Shown here: positions 1-11,169 of the stretch, piece by piece
How positions within the stretch are numbered: the first letter of the stretch is position 1
How the letters are laid out: the number at the start of each line of letters is the position of its first letter
Origin: Neoceratodus forsteri
Taxonomy: Eukaryota > Chordata > Ceratodontiformes > Ceratodontidae
NCBI GenBank assembly: GCA_016271365.2
Contig: CM057451.1
Span: 369,789,501 to 369,853,500, forward strand
Length of the DNA stretch: 64,000 bases
Direction of reading: 5' to 3'
The notes under the pieces: model-generated
What the model was told of the DNA's origin: nothing
Seen by the model: the letters and a program-made list of their open reading frames with translations, nothing else
The model's database searches: none
Translations under genes and position numbers: made by a program

Positions 1-246
1 AAATTACCAGTCAAGCAGCAGGAGACTGTCTCTTCCTGGTTACTAGTGATGTCACCGTTAATGAAATTACAATGCTGATGAGGTATAAGGAGGAATAGAA
101 CTAACTGTATCAGTCTCCAGGTACAGGGCTGTTGTACACATTACACCTAGTATTGTCAGGTAGAAAATCTTCTAATTAACAACACAGAAAAAAAAAATAC
201 CTCAGATATAAGAAGTGATGGCTGACTACTTCTGAAAGTTACTAAT
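1..246. other. Unassigned flank of the DIRS element
   Basis: AT-rich sequence with no supported ORF and no recognised repeat. It precedes the left inverted terminus of the DIRS element. Confidence 0.4.
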
Positions 247-248
247 TA

Positions 249-422
249 TTCTAGCCCCAGGTATTCTTCTATATTCCTAACTCTCCGCAGTCAGCCTCCT
301 AAGCAGAGCTGCCCAGAGAAAATGGAACTATATGCAAATGATAGAACTATCATTGGCTTGTGACACATAATCAAACTGCTGCCCTTATCAGCTGCAACGT
401 TCCACCAACGTATCAGATTTCT
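249..422 (+). repeat. DIRS left inverted terminal repeat
   Basis: This segment is the reverse complement, with scattered mismatches, of 8110-8277. Shared blocks include the stretches around CTATATTCCTAACTCTC and CAACGTTCCA. It marks the 5' end of the DIRS copy. Confidence 0.9.
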
Positions 423-880
423 TTCTCCACCTGACAAGTCAAGACGCCCAGGAGACTTCCCATATCAGTCGTTCCTTGTGGTTCTTCAATGAATACAAGT
501 AGTTTCTTATATTATTATTATTCTAACTGCTGCCTTTATTTTCTCTTTATTACCTTAATGTTAGTTTAGTTAGCATTATTTAGTGTTGTTTCGATTTATT
601 TTCTCGGTTCCTCATGGTTCGGTATAACCGTTGGGGAACCGGGTCTTAGTACTCTTTACAGAATCTTTATTTACTAATTCCACTATTTAGTTTAACTATT
701 TTACGATGTTTAAGTTTAAATAATTTTTGTATTTGAAACCGCCAACCCAGTTTCTGTGAACCACTAAACCGGTTCTGATGCTTCGGTTCATTATCGAAAC
801 TTTCATCGGTTCCTAAAACGACTGCAAAAAAAATTAAAAATTGGGAAATCTTTATTACGGTTCTTGTTTTTCTTCATCGG

Positions 881-2539
881 TTGACTATGGCAGAAAAGCC
901 TAAGAAAATGACTGGAACCCCTGGGTTTAAAAACTGCCTTAAATGTGGGGACATTTTTGCAAAAGCAGACAAGCACGATTTATGTGTGGTCTGCCTGGTG
1001 AATGATCATTTTTCAGTAGATTGTGATATCTACAAATCATTCCCACAAAAGAACAGTAGAAAAGAGACTTGAAAGACTACAAAAAAGATTAGAGAAGGGT
1101 ATTATGGGTTCTGACCAACCCACATCCTCTAAGTCTGCGGTTGAAACCGCTGTCTCTTCTTTAAGCAGCCCTGATAAGGGTGAAACAGCTACTGTAAAAA
1201 GGATGGGTGATCCGGCTATCTCTCCGGTTCCCTCTAAGAAAACCAAAAAGACAAAGCATGTTGATCCCCTGGCAGATAAGCCAAAAGGGGTTTCATCTAT
1301 GCCTTACAGCCTGCCATCATCTGAGAGATTGCCTAGGCCATGAAGGTCATACAGGCTTTGCAGGGTTTAATACCTAGTCCAACCTTTCCAGCAGTGGTTC
1401 AAACCCCGGTTGCCCCTTCCTCTGAACCAAATCCATCTCAGGATATGATGGAATTTGAAGAGTACGATTTACCTGAAATGGATGAAGGTGAGCCTATTGA
1501 ACCAGTGATCTCACCAGAGCAGGAGTTTGGTCCTCCCTCTAGACCAGAGGATTTTTCCTCTCATTTTTCCTTTGTAAGGAAAATAGTGGATGCCCTTGAC
1601 CTGACTACCACAGAGGTCATAGAAGATGAAGAAGAGACTGAATATATGGAGATGATGGGGTTAACACCCACAAAGAAAATTCTCCCTATAAACAAGTACT
1701 TTAAAAAAGGCTTGTTTAAAATCCTGCAGACTCCAAATTCTATTCCACCTCTGGACAAGAAGACAGATAAGAAGTACCAACTGGACAGACAAGGGGCTGA
1801 ATTCCTCTTCTCTCACCCTGATCATCAGGGGATAGTCCAGGGGATAGTCCAGCAAGCAGCCTGTGAGAAGGCGAGGGTTCCTTTAACTTCTCACTCACCT
1901 GAGAAGGACTCTCGCAAAATAGACAGTATGTCAAAGAAGGATTATTTAGCTGCTTCACTAGGAGTAAGACAGGCTAATTACCAAACTTACTCAGCACAGT
2001 ACCAAAAATCACTGTGGAAGTCTGTATTGGCCGTGGCAGAGAAGGCCCCTTCACCTCTCTCTGATGATTTGGCAGAAACAGCAAAGTTCGGACTGGAAGC
2101 AGCCAAGTACCAATTTCAAATGGCAGCAGATGCCATTGACAATGCTGCCAGATGACTGGCCCTTACCATAGCCCTTAGAAGGCTGGCATGGCTCAGGGCT
2201 ACGAATTTAAAACAGGATACCCAGGCTAAAGCCATGTATTTCCCTGTAGAGGATCACTCATTATTTGGTCAACAGACTGAAGCATACATGAAAAAGGTGG
2301 ATGAATATAAAGCCACCTATAAGAGTAATTCCTCAAAAGAATGTCCTTCTTCCTCCTATAGGCCATATGGAAGGAGAGGAAGAACAGCTTATAGTAGGCC
2401 TTTTTATCAGGCACAGGCTGTCTCACAGTATCAACAATACCCACAGCAGACTGGGTATTTCAGGGCCAGAGGTAGAAGGGGCTCTAGGAGAGGTTCCCAA
2501 ACTACCCAAGCTCAGCCCCAGGGAAAACATAACCCCTGA
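881..2539 (+). pseudogene. DIRS gag-like ORF (frameshifted)
   Basis: This is the first coding block of the DIRS element, presumed to encode its nucleocapsid-like protein. The N-terminal piece (from ATG 881, 63 codons) has a CLKC and CVVC pair that looks like a four-cysteine zinc site. Frameshifts then lead to a 271-codon piece from 1340 that is rich in acidic residues and prolines, and a basic Arg/Gln/Tyr-rich tail at 2234-2539 that could bind nucleic acid. The frame breaks near 1070 and a stop near 2153 disable it. Assignment rests on position before RT and on composition, not on a strong motif. Confidence 0.7.
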
Positions 2540-2931
2540 CTTACTGATCAAGGCTGCCTCCCCTCTACCAGTAGGGGGAAGACTGGCTTACTATTTCAAG
2601 GCTTGGCATTCCATCACCACAGACAAGTGGGTCCTGGAGGTAGTGAGTCAGAGGTTGTCCCTGAGCTTCAAATTTTTCTCCCTTGAAAACAAGGGTGTTC
2701 AAACCAACTTCCCTCATAGAGAAAAAAACTCCTGGAGAAGGATGTTCAAAGCTTATTCCAGCTAAAAGCAGCGGAGTGTATCCCAAATCATCAGAAAGGA
2801 AGAAGTTTCTATTCCTCACCAAAAAGAAAAATGGGGAGTGATGGCTTATTCTAGACCTCAGATTTTTGAACAGGCATCTAATAAAACCAAAGTTCAAAAT
2901 GGTCTCACTGGCAATGATCTTACCAATTATA

Positions 2932-3154
2932 CAATGGCAAGAAAGAATCCTGGATTCTGATTGGTCAGAGTGTGCCTGAGACAGTGATGATATTACAGTA
3001 TAACATCACTGTCATTGATTAGCATTAGCTTTGCTTGCTGTCATCATAGAGCACCTTTACCTTTTTTTTCCTCTTCTCTTAAGAAACTCTCAAAAAATCT
3101 ACTAAAAACATTTTTTAATTTTTTTTTATTTTGTATCATAACGAGCCATTGTAT
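2932..3154. mobile_element. Short inverted-repeat element (MITE) in the DIRS RT
   Basis: The ends ACAATGGC and GCCATTGT are inverted copies, flanked by short TAT/ATA-like bases. Inside is a smaller hairpin around CAGTGATG...CATCACTG. It splits the RT frame between PIIQ-like and GDWLASLDL blocks, which fixes it as an insertion. The superfamily is unknown. Confidence 0.65.
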
Positions 3155-3157
3155 AAT

Positions 3158-3307
3158 AGCAATAAGGCACATCAGGGTGTGTGTTATTGTGTAATAACGT
3201 CACTCTTGGGGTGGTGGAAGCACTCGGCTTTGCCTCGTGCTTCAACCCACCCCAGGAGTGACGTTATTACACAATAACACACACCCTGTCATGCCTTATT
3301 GCTTAAT
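3158..3307. mobile_element. Near-perfect palindromic MITE with CTCGGCTTTGCCTCG loop
   Basis: The left arm from GCAATAAGGCACATCAGGG pairs with the right arm ending CCTGTCATGCCTTATTGC. The central loop is CACTCGGCTTTGCCTCGTG. The arms contain TTACACAATAACACACACC and its complement. It lies directly beside the preceding MITE, inside the DIRS RT. Related loops occur at 28590, 34025 and 44895. Confidence 0.8.
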
Positions 3308-4440
3308 TATCTGGCAGGGAGATTGGCTGGCATCTCTAGATCTAAAAGATGCCTACTTTCACATCCCAATAAGAGAATCTCACAGGAAGTACCTCAGATT
3401 CAGACTTCCATCAGGACACTACCAATTCTCAGCTCTACCTTTCATCTCACTTCAGCACCCAGGGTGTTTACAAAGTGTCTGGCAGTGGTAGTGGCATACC
3501 TAAGAAGGTTAGGTATATCAGTCTTCCCTTATCTTGATGACTGGCTAATGTTGGGAAGTTCACCACAGCAGGTACAAGATCACCTAAAGGTAACATTAAA
3601 CCTGCTACAGTCTCTAGGATTCCTGGTAAATCAGGAAAAATCTGTTCCCACTCCAGTACAAGTTCTGTATTTCATAGGAGCAGAACTGAATACAATACAG
3701 GGAAGAGCTTTCCTCCCTCAGGACAGGGTGCAAAGCATTCTGCAGTTAGCTGCCTCATTCAAGCTGAACAAGCCATGACCAGCACAACAGTTTCTGCAAC
3801 TTCTGGGACATATGACTGCAGCAACAGGCACAGTCCTGGGAGCCAGATTCCAAATGAGAGATGTACAGTTTCATCTCAGAGCACACTGGTGCCAGAGAAA
3901 AGACAAACTGACAAAACCAATTCCAGTAACAATAACCCTGCTTCAAGCCCTTCAGTGGTGGAAGGAAGCAGACAACCTCAGGGAAGGGTTACCTTTCCAA
4001 AGGGAAACCCCATCAACTATCCTTACAAACAATGCCTCTCTGTTAGGGTGGGGTGCTCACTTAGGGAATCACACCACTCATGGAACCTGGTCCATCACAG
4101 AGTCACTCCTGCATATAAATTTGCTGGAGCTAAGGGCAGTGTTTTTGGCCTTGAAAACATTCGCCCATCTGGTACAAGGGAAAGTGGTGCAAGGCAGGAC
4201 AGACAACACCACAACAATGTACTATATAAACAAACAAGGGGGAACAAGGTCAGACCCCCTATGCATAGAGGCTATGCAAGTCTGGAGTCTGGTTTACTCA
4301 CTAAAGGCCTCATTACAGGCCATTCACGTACCAGGAAAGGACAATAGCCTGACAGATGCCCTGAGCAGGATCAACCAGGCACATCACGAGTGGTCCATCG
4401 ACAAGCACGTGCTGGACTCAGTGTTCAGGAGATGGGGCAC

Positions 4441-4529
4441 ACCAACCAACCAACCAACTAACCAAACTTTATTTTTTCAATGCTATTTCACCATAGATCA
4501 TTGTATTTTACAAAAGTTTAAAACAAAAT
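4441..4529 (-). mobile_element. Short 3' tail of a retroposon, (TTGG)n-ended
   Basis: On the minus strand this reads AATAAAG followed by a TTGG-type short repeat, like the terminus of a 5'-truncated LINE or SINE. It splits the DIRS frame between RRWGTP and VDLFASQEN, which are normally adjacent. The family is not identified. Confidence 0.55.
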
Positions 4530-4532
4530 AGA

Positions 4533-7500
4533 GGTGGATCTCTTTGCATCCCAAGAAAACCATCTTCTGCCCCCCTTTTGTTGCAGACCACCAGCCAAGG
4601 GAACAATTCCACTGGACGCTCTGGCTCTGGACTGGTCAGGTAAAAGCTTGTATGCTTTTCCTCCCTTCCCTCTCCTCTTCAGAGTCCTGATCAAACTCAG
4701 CTCACAACCTGCATCAGTGATTCTGATAGCACCAGACTGGGCCAGGCAACCATGGTACCCTCTACTACTTTCCATGTCGGTAGCCAAACCAATACATTTA
4801 CCCAGGAAGCACAACAGGCCGACCACCCACCAAGGGAAAATCTTGTATCCGAATCTCAGGTCTCTCAGGCTCAAGGCATGGCTCTTGAGGACCTAGAATA
4901 TGCAAACTTAAATCTTTCCCAAACTGTTCTGGATATCCTGAAAGGATATAGAAAACCTTCAACTAAGAAAACCTATTCATCAAAATGGAAAACGTTCTCT
5001 ATCTGGTGTAATTCCAAGGAGATTTCTCCCACTTTAGTGGAAATTCCAATTGTCCTGGAATACCTCACATACCTCCACTCTCAGGGATTGAAATACACAT
5101 CCCTGAAAGTTCATCTGGCATCAGTCTCTGCCTACATTTCGGCTAGGAGAGGAATCTCCATGGCATCCAATCCCATTTTCAAAAAGTTCTTTAAAAATTT
5201 GTGCCACTTGCACCCACCTATTAGGGAACTAGTTCCTTTATGAAACCTGAACATATGCATTGCTCAGCTCATGAAACCTCCTTTTGAGCCTATGTCCTCT
5301 GCACATTTAAAATATGTTACCTGGAAAACTGTGTTTCTAGTTGCAGTTACTTCAGCTAGAAGAATAAGCGAACTACAAGCCTTATGTGTGGAGAAGGACT
5401 ATCTTTCCTTCCAGAACGACAAGATGGTGCTGAGAACAAATAGGAGATTTCTTCCCAAGGTGGTTTCTGAATTTTACTTAAACCAATCCATTACATTGTC
5501 AGTTTTCTTCACTGAACATACTAATTCAGGTAAGCGCAGACTACATAGTCATAGTATAATTACATAGGATCTTTAAAAGGAAACCCTGTAGGTGTAGGAC
5601 CCCTACAATTGGACAACAAAACAATATGTGAGGAGACTGAGATGGCCAAAGAATTAAATTCCTATTTTTTAAATGTTTTTAAGCCAAAAGAGCCCATAGA
5701 TATGGAAAATTCACCACATAGGAAAGCTATAGCCCCTTTCTTGGAACAGAACATTGTTGAAATAATTGGTCAGATCAAGGTAAACTCATCACCAGGTTGT
5801 GATGGAATTATGCCAAAATTCCTAAAAGAACTCACTAAAGACATAGTGGGCCCATTAACTCTTCTATTCAACACATCACTGGAGGAAGGCAAAACTTTAG
5901 ATTCCTGGAAGTTAGCAAACATCGCACCTATACATAAAGGTGGAAGCAGACAACTGGTTGGTAATTACAGGCCCATTAGCCTAACATCAACAGTCTGCAA
6001 ACTCATAGAAAGTCTTCTGCATAACAAAATAACTGATCACATTAATAACATAGGTTATACAGATATATCCCAGCATGACTTCACTCCTAGAAGATCATGT
6101 TTAACAAATCTTATACATTTTTTTGAGCCAGTTAGTGAGGCATTGGAAAATGGAATGCCAGTGGATATTATCTTTTTGGATTATGCAAAGGCCTTTGATA
6201 CAGTTTCTCATAAGGTACTAATCAATCAACTGATTAAAGTAAACTTGCTCCCTAACATAATGCGATGGATGTTTTCTTGGCTTCAAAATAGACTCAAGAG
6301 GGTAGTTATAAGAGGACACAAGTCTGAATAAGGAGGTGTCACATGTGGAGTTCTACAAGGCCCGGTATTAGGACCTCTATTATTTAACATCCTGGTTTCA
6401 AGTATGCAAACCACAAAAAAAGTCTGGATAAACAAGTATGCAGACGATTACAAAATTGGATGCATAGTAAACAATGTACAATCTGTAGCTCACCTACAAG
6501 CAAACTTGAATATACTATCTGAGTGAGCGGTACAAAACAAAATTACCTTTAATGAGGCTAAGTGCAAAGTAATGCACCTTGGCACAAATAACATCAGGGC
6601 AAGTTATAAATTGAATGACATACAACTGGAAGTAGCAACAGAGGGAAAAGAGCTTGGCGTCATGGTCTCAGATGATAAAGTTTGACACACATACAAAGAA
6701 AACTGTCAAAAAATCCGATGGAATCATAGGTTGTATCAACAGGCACATCAAACGTAGGAAGCCTGAGATTATCCTCCCACTCTAGTCAAGCCTGGTGTAT
6801 CCGCACCTGGAATACTGTGCCCCCTTTTGCGCTCCTACCTCCATTGGAGGTAAAGTAATGGTAGGAAAAAGTCCAGCGTAAAATTACCCAGGGAATGAAA
6901 AATATGAAAAATGTAAATTACAAGGGAAGATTTAAAGCCCTAGGCCTATACTCCATGGAATACAGAGCCTTAAGAGGTGATTTGATTTATACCTTTAAAG
7001 CCTTTCAAAAAGAGTATACACTAAACACAATTTGCTTAGAAAAACAGGTAGTAAACAACATTACTAGGTCACATAAATTTAAACTAAAAAGTACAGTATG
7101 AAGAACAAGACAGTCTAATTTCTTTACTCAGAGAATTACCCCTATTTGGAATTCTTTACCAAGAAGCATTGTTATGAGCGACACTATGGAACAATTTAAA
7201 AGAAAATGACCAATATATGGGGATAAAAAATATTCTATCCACCATTAGAGATTAATGGTGACAAGTTCATTATAGGCTTTGGCCTCCAGGACTTGTACTA
7301 ATCTATGCAACCTATGAAACCTAAGGATGTCAAAAGAGCATTAAGGTACTATATTACCCATACCAGGGAGCATAGGCATGACAAGCAACAGCTGTTTCTT
7401 ACCTATGGGGATGTAGGTAAAGGCACCCCAGCTTCTAAGAGGTCAATTTCTCACTGGATAGTCCAATGCATTCAGTTTTGCTATTCAAAACTTGATAAGG

Positions 7501-7664
7501 AACCCCCAGCAGGTCTGAGGGCTCATTCAACTAGGGGCACAGTTGCTACTACAGCAGCATCCAGAGATATCCCATTGCTGGAAATCTGTAAAGCTATTAC
7601 CTGGAGATCAGTGCACACTTTTACTAAACACTACAGTTTGGACACGCATTCCATCCAGAAGTGA
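4533..7664 (+). pseudogene. DIRS post-RNase H region and tyrosine recombinase (split by LINE)
   Basis: VDLFASQEN (4534) begins the conserved post-RNase H segment. The recombinase N-terminal core-binding part runs through about 4870-5240 (SKWKTFSIWC, ISARRGISM). The catalytic part starts near 5271 with the first Arg in SARRISELQAL, and after the LINE insertion resumes at about 7303 with LRAHSTRGT (His-x-x-Arg) and TFTKHYSLD (His and the nucleophile Tyr). The R...HxxR...H/Y residues are therefore all still visible. The enzyme would cut and rejoin the circular DNA intermediate. A stop near 5242 and the 1.75-kb LINE destroy it. Confidence 0.92.
5550..7302 (+). mobile_element. CR1-like LINE, 5'-truncated, inside the DIRS recombinase
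   Basis: A Jockey-superfamily RT fragment starts near 5609: PGCDGIMPKFLKEL, NYRPISLTSTVCKLIES, FLDYAKAFDTVSHK, a stop at 6331, then GVLQGPVLGPLLFN and YADDYKIG. The CR1-type C-terminal part follows, with further stops. The endonuclease is missing. Both edges are approximate because the LINE sits between recombinase blocks and no clean target duplication is visible. Confidence 0.85.
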
Positions 7665-7742
7665 TGCCAGATTTGGCACAGCAGTCCTGCAGAGCTTCTT
7701 TCCTAAGTAGGTTCTCTGCCCACCTCCAAAGGTACTGCTCTG

Positions 7743-7852
7743 AAGTCTGCAGAAAGTTAGGAATATAGAACAATACCTGGGGTTAGAAGAAAAAATTACT
7801 CACCTTAGTTATCTTGTTTCTTCCAAGGTATTCTTCTATATTCATAACTCTC
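7743..7852. repeat. DIRS internal complementary region
   Basis: The left half (about 7743-7787) is the reverse complement of the left terminus (249-290). The right half (about 7784-7852) is the reverse complement of the right terminus (8232-8315). The two halves abut, so this element represents both ends of the transposon joined, as needed to bridge the ends when the circle forms. Confidence 0.9.
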
Positions 7853-8109
7853 CCACCCTGCCTCACCTTCCAGAGCTACAGCCTCTGCACTCCTGATTGA
7901 GTTTTTTCTAATAGAAAGTCCCAAACACTGGCATATATGTTTTTTAACCCTAGTGGGAAATATTTAATTCTCCTTCTTTTTCCAGGTGATTCTGGCATTC
8001 AGGGGGGGTTAAGATTATAATAATATTAAGGATGTTTCATGCTGTCATGGACAGCTTAAGTTGTGTTACATTAGATAAGTATATTTAGATAAGTCTTAGT
8101 AGGCTCCTT

Positions 8110-8315
8110 AGAAATCTGATACGTTGATGGAACGTTGCAGCAGATAAGGGCAGCGGTTTGAATATGTGTCATAAGCCAATGATAGTTATATCATTTGCAT
8201 ATAGTTCCATTTTCTCCAGGCAGCTCTGCTTAGGAGGCTGACTGCAGAGAGTTATGAATATAGAAGAATACCTTGGAAGAAACAAGATTACTACGGTGAG
8301 TCATTTTTTCTTCCA
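8110..8315 (-). repeat. DIRS right inverted terminal repeat
   Basis: Inverted match to 249-422, followed by about 40 bases (to TTTTTTCTTCC) shared only with the internal complementary region. The unequal termini are normal for DIRS. Confidence 0.88.
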
Positions 8316-8427
8316 GGCAGTACACTAGTGTGTGTGTATGGTTACTGGTGAGGTATACCAGGCAATACAAGATAATGGATCCTAAGGGGCTACTGTACAT
8401 GTTCTTCCATACATTTTGTACATACAT

Positions 8428-8590
8428 AGAGATATGGGTTATGCAATAGGCTGACTCAAAATACACACTTTATCTTCAAATATGAGGGGCCAGGACCATA
8501 ACACACGAATAGCAGAGCCACGAGTGAGTTATGAAAGTCCTGCGCACTCACAAGTGATGATAAATTGTCTATTTTGAGTCAGGCTATTGT
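8428..8590. mobile_element. Foldback element, GAGTTATG-core family, copy 1
   Basis: The outer arms GCAATAGGCTGACTCAAAATA and its complement near 8570 enclose an inner hairpin: GAGGGGCCAGGACCATAA pairs with GAGTGAGTTATGAAAGTCCT. The same core occurs at 24965, 29270 and 44640. Confidence 0.75.
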
Positions 8591-9467
8591 ATAATCAATG
8601 TATACAATGTATGTAGCATCCCCACCATTCAGATAAATGAGATAATTTTCCAAGAATCTGATCCAAGTGAAAAATAAATGCTGTTATTGCCCCACTGGGT
8701 GAATAACACTGTTTATTTTTCACTTGCCTACGTCACAATACAAGGCAGCTGTCAATCATTTTGACTGACATCCCATTCTGTCCAATCCAGTAACAAATTA
8801 GCCTCCCACTAAGATTCAGTAGTAGCCCTTAATTATAAATTCAAAGCCCTGCTTTTGCTGCCATTTTGTTTTCCACTTCAGCTGGCAATTTGAAAAACTA
8901 TAGTCATCTCTTAAAAACCGCCTCAATATATTTTTTTATTTATTTTTATTGAATTTTATATAGTACAAAGTACCTAAAATACATACATTCTGGAGACAGC
9001 AACAAGTAAACTTTAAAGATACACTCATACATCAGTAAGGACAGTGCAACATGCCTCTATGTGTAACCTCAAGGTGGGGAAAAGCACAGAATTGACATGC
9101 AATATTATTAATCAGTATGGAACCACATTACAGCCAATGCTCTGGAGAGCAGAGATTAATAAAGTAGCTCAAAATAACATTACATGCCTTCAGGCTAACA
9201 TTGGCTATACTCCATGTTTCTCTTTTATACTTAAGACTCAAAATATGAGTGTTCTCACACCTCTCAAAACAGATATTCTTAAACCTTTCATTTAAACCTT
9301 TCAATTTTAAAATGATACGCTGCTGTATCATGATGCTTAACAAATATAATCCTACTAAAAACTTAAAAGGCTAACCTTGCCCTAATACAGAGGTACAATT
9401 ATGTCTTATCTCAAAAACGTGAGTATAAGAGATCCCAGAATCTAACACTGTGGATGCTCCTAAACTG
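8591..9467. repeat. Dispersed-repeat mosaic with a small hairpin
   Basis: 8605-8665 matches 29185-29265, including AGCATCC and AGATAAAT blocks. 8664-8727 is a hairpin, with CAAGTGAAAAATAAATG pairing with CAGTTTATTTTTCACTTG-like sequence. The rest is AT-rich with no supported gene. Confidence 0.5.
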
Positions 9468-11169
9468 TGGGATTTATTTATTTATTTGACTCTAGGATTA
9501 CAAGTACCTTTGAGCCAAGGCTCTTTTACAAATGTTCCATGTCAGTTGAATAACAGTATAACTGTGGGTTACAGGCAGTTACATAAAGTTTTATACGTTT
9601 AATACAGCGGCAAAAATGCCAGAAGGAGGTCTGGTAACAGGATTGACACAGTATAGAGGAGAAACACACTAGAGGGGTGCAGCCATAGGCACTTCTCAAA
9701 TATCAATTAAAGTGCTACAGGGTAGGGAAGGAGGGTGGGAGGAGGAAGGATGAATGGGTGTATGGGAGAGGGAGTTGAGGGGGAGAGGGTTAAGTGCTAG
9801 GTGGAAAGAGCAAAGAGGAGAGGGGAGAATAATTAGGAAGGACAGTTATAGGAGCTAGATGTAGACAGGATGTGACGGAGACTGGATTTGAATGGACCAA
9901 GCTTTGGCATTGAGGTGATGTCAATGTTGAGATCATTGAACCAGCTGGGAGCTCTGTGCGCAAACGATCTTTGCCCTTGTGCGGTGCAGATACACGGTAT
10001 ATGCAGAAGCTGGGATTCAGAGACCCTGGTGATGTGAGTAGTCCACGCTGGGCGAAGGAGAGCTTGAACACCTGAGGGAGCAAGGCCTAGTATTACAGTA
10101 TTTTCTTTGTCATAAGGCAGGTTTGGTACTTGATCCAGTTTGAAATTTGAAGCCACCCAGTCTGTGTGTAGAGATCACACATGTGGGTTAGGTGATGGGT
10201 GCCGGTTATGAGATGGCAAGCTTTGTTTAGTGCAATGGATATGCGCCTGAGGGTGGTGGCAGAGGCAGAGCCGTAGATGATGAGGCCATAGTCGATTATT
10301 GAGATTACTGAGCTCTGTACTGCAATCCTTAAGGCATCTGAGGTAAGACATTGCCTGTGCCTGAAGAGTAGGCCAATGCAAGTGTTGACAGCCTTGCAAA
10401 TGTGCGTAGCATATGATTGGTTACAATCAATGGTAATACCTAGATATTTAAAGAATTGAACCTGTTCGAGGGTTGCACCAAGGCAGTTTTTGATCGTGAT
10501 GGGATTGAGTTTGTGTTTGTTGTGCAGGCTGCAGAAGAGCATGGACTTGTTTTTTTTGTAGTTGAGGACCAATTTATGTGTACTAAACCATGTTTCAACT
10601 GAGGTGAAGGCAAGTTATAGATTCTTTTGAAGGTGGCCCAGATCCTTGTGAGTGGAGAAGATGACAGCGTCGTCAGCATAGAGGAGGATTTGTGCGGGAC
10701 ACGATTGTGGAAGATCATTCAGAAAGAGGCTAATAAGAAGTGGCCCAAGAATGGAGCCTTGAGGAACTCCTAAGTGAACAGGACGTGCATCTGAGAGAAC
10801 ATCAGCTATTTTCACTCTTTGGGAGCAGTTCTCCAAGTAGCTGTTGAACCAGGTAGTGGACTCAGGTGAGAGCTCAGCAGAATGTTGCTGTGTGATTAAA
10901 AGATTATGCTGTACAGTGACGAAAGCCTTGGTCAGGTCAATGAAGATCAACCCAGTTAGGAGGCTGTTGTCCAACGAGCTGTGGATAGCACCAGTGAATT
11001 CAAGGAGGACCGATGAAGTACTGTGACCTGTATGGAAACCATGTTGTTGGGGGCAGAGGATGTTGTGTTTGTCCAGGTAGTCTGTTAGCTGGTCAGATAC
11101 CATACTTTCAATGGCCTTAGAGAGGGGGGATGTATGGAGATAGGCCAGTAGTTCACATGCAGATCCTTG
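9468..11169 (-). mobile_element. L2-like LINE, 3' half (RT and 3' end)
   Basis: This is the downstream half of the LINE whose 5' half is 20733-22387; the LTR element separates them. The minus-strand RT has HGFHTGHSTSS, GLIFIDLTKAFVTVQHNLL, GVPQGSILGPLL and an intact YADDAVIF. The C-terminal part (VQFFKYLGITID, RTLRRI-like, then AHRAPSWFNDL) continues to about 9833 in shifting frames. The 3' UTR ends with the family signature GACATGGAAC...GCTCAAAGG and a TAAA-type tail at 9468-9485. Removing the LTR element joins NYxPIS-like residues directly to the fingers segment. Confidence 0.9.
11166..11169. repeat. Target site duplication CTTG (left)
   Basis: CTTG here and at 20729-20732 flanks the LTR element. 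A four-base duplication fits retroviral or LTR-retrotransposon integration. Confidence 0.85.

Larger units (their letters stand above)
2565..4440 (+). pseudogene. DIRS reverse transcriptase and RNase H (interrupted)
   Basis: The RT reads from a KKNGE block near 2820 and LILDLRFLNRHL near 2850, through SLDLKDAYFHIPI at about 3330-3370, to the catalytic string YLDD at 3530-3541, which is intact. RNase H follows at about 4010-4400: a degraded first catalytic block (TNNASLLGWGAHLG), then LLELRAVFLAL, a GRTDNTTTMYY block and a terminal DALSRI. These are the expected DIRS RT-RH signatures. Frame changes, an in-frame stop near 2840 and two MITEs inserted at about 2932-3307 break it. Confidence 0.92.
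247..8315 (+). mobile_element. DIRS-type tyrosine-recombinase retrotransposon, degenerate and interrupted
   Basis: The order is inverted terminal repeat, gag-like ORF, RT/RNase H, tyrosine recombinase, internal complementary region, inverted terminal repeat. This is the hallmark DIRS layout: no integrase and no direct LTRs. Such elements are thought to replicate through a circular DNA intermediate inserted by the recombinase, without target duplication, and I see none here. Subtracting the inserted CR1-like LINE, two MITEs and a LINE tail leaves about 5.9 kb, a usual DIRS length. All three coding regions carry frameshifts or stops, so the copy is dead. Confidence 0.93.
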
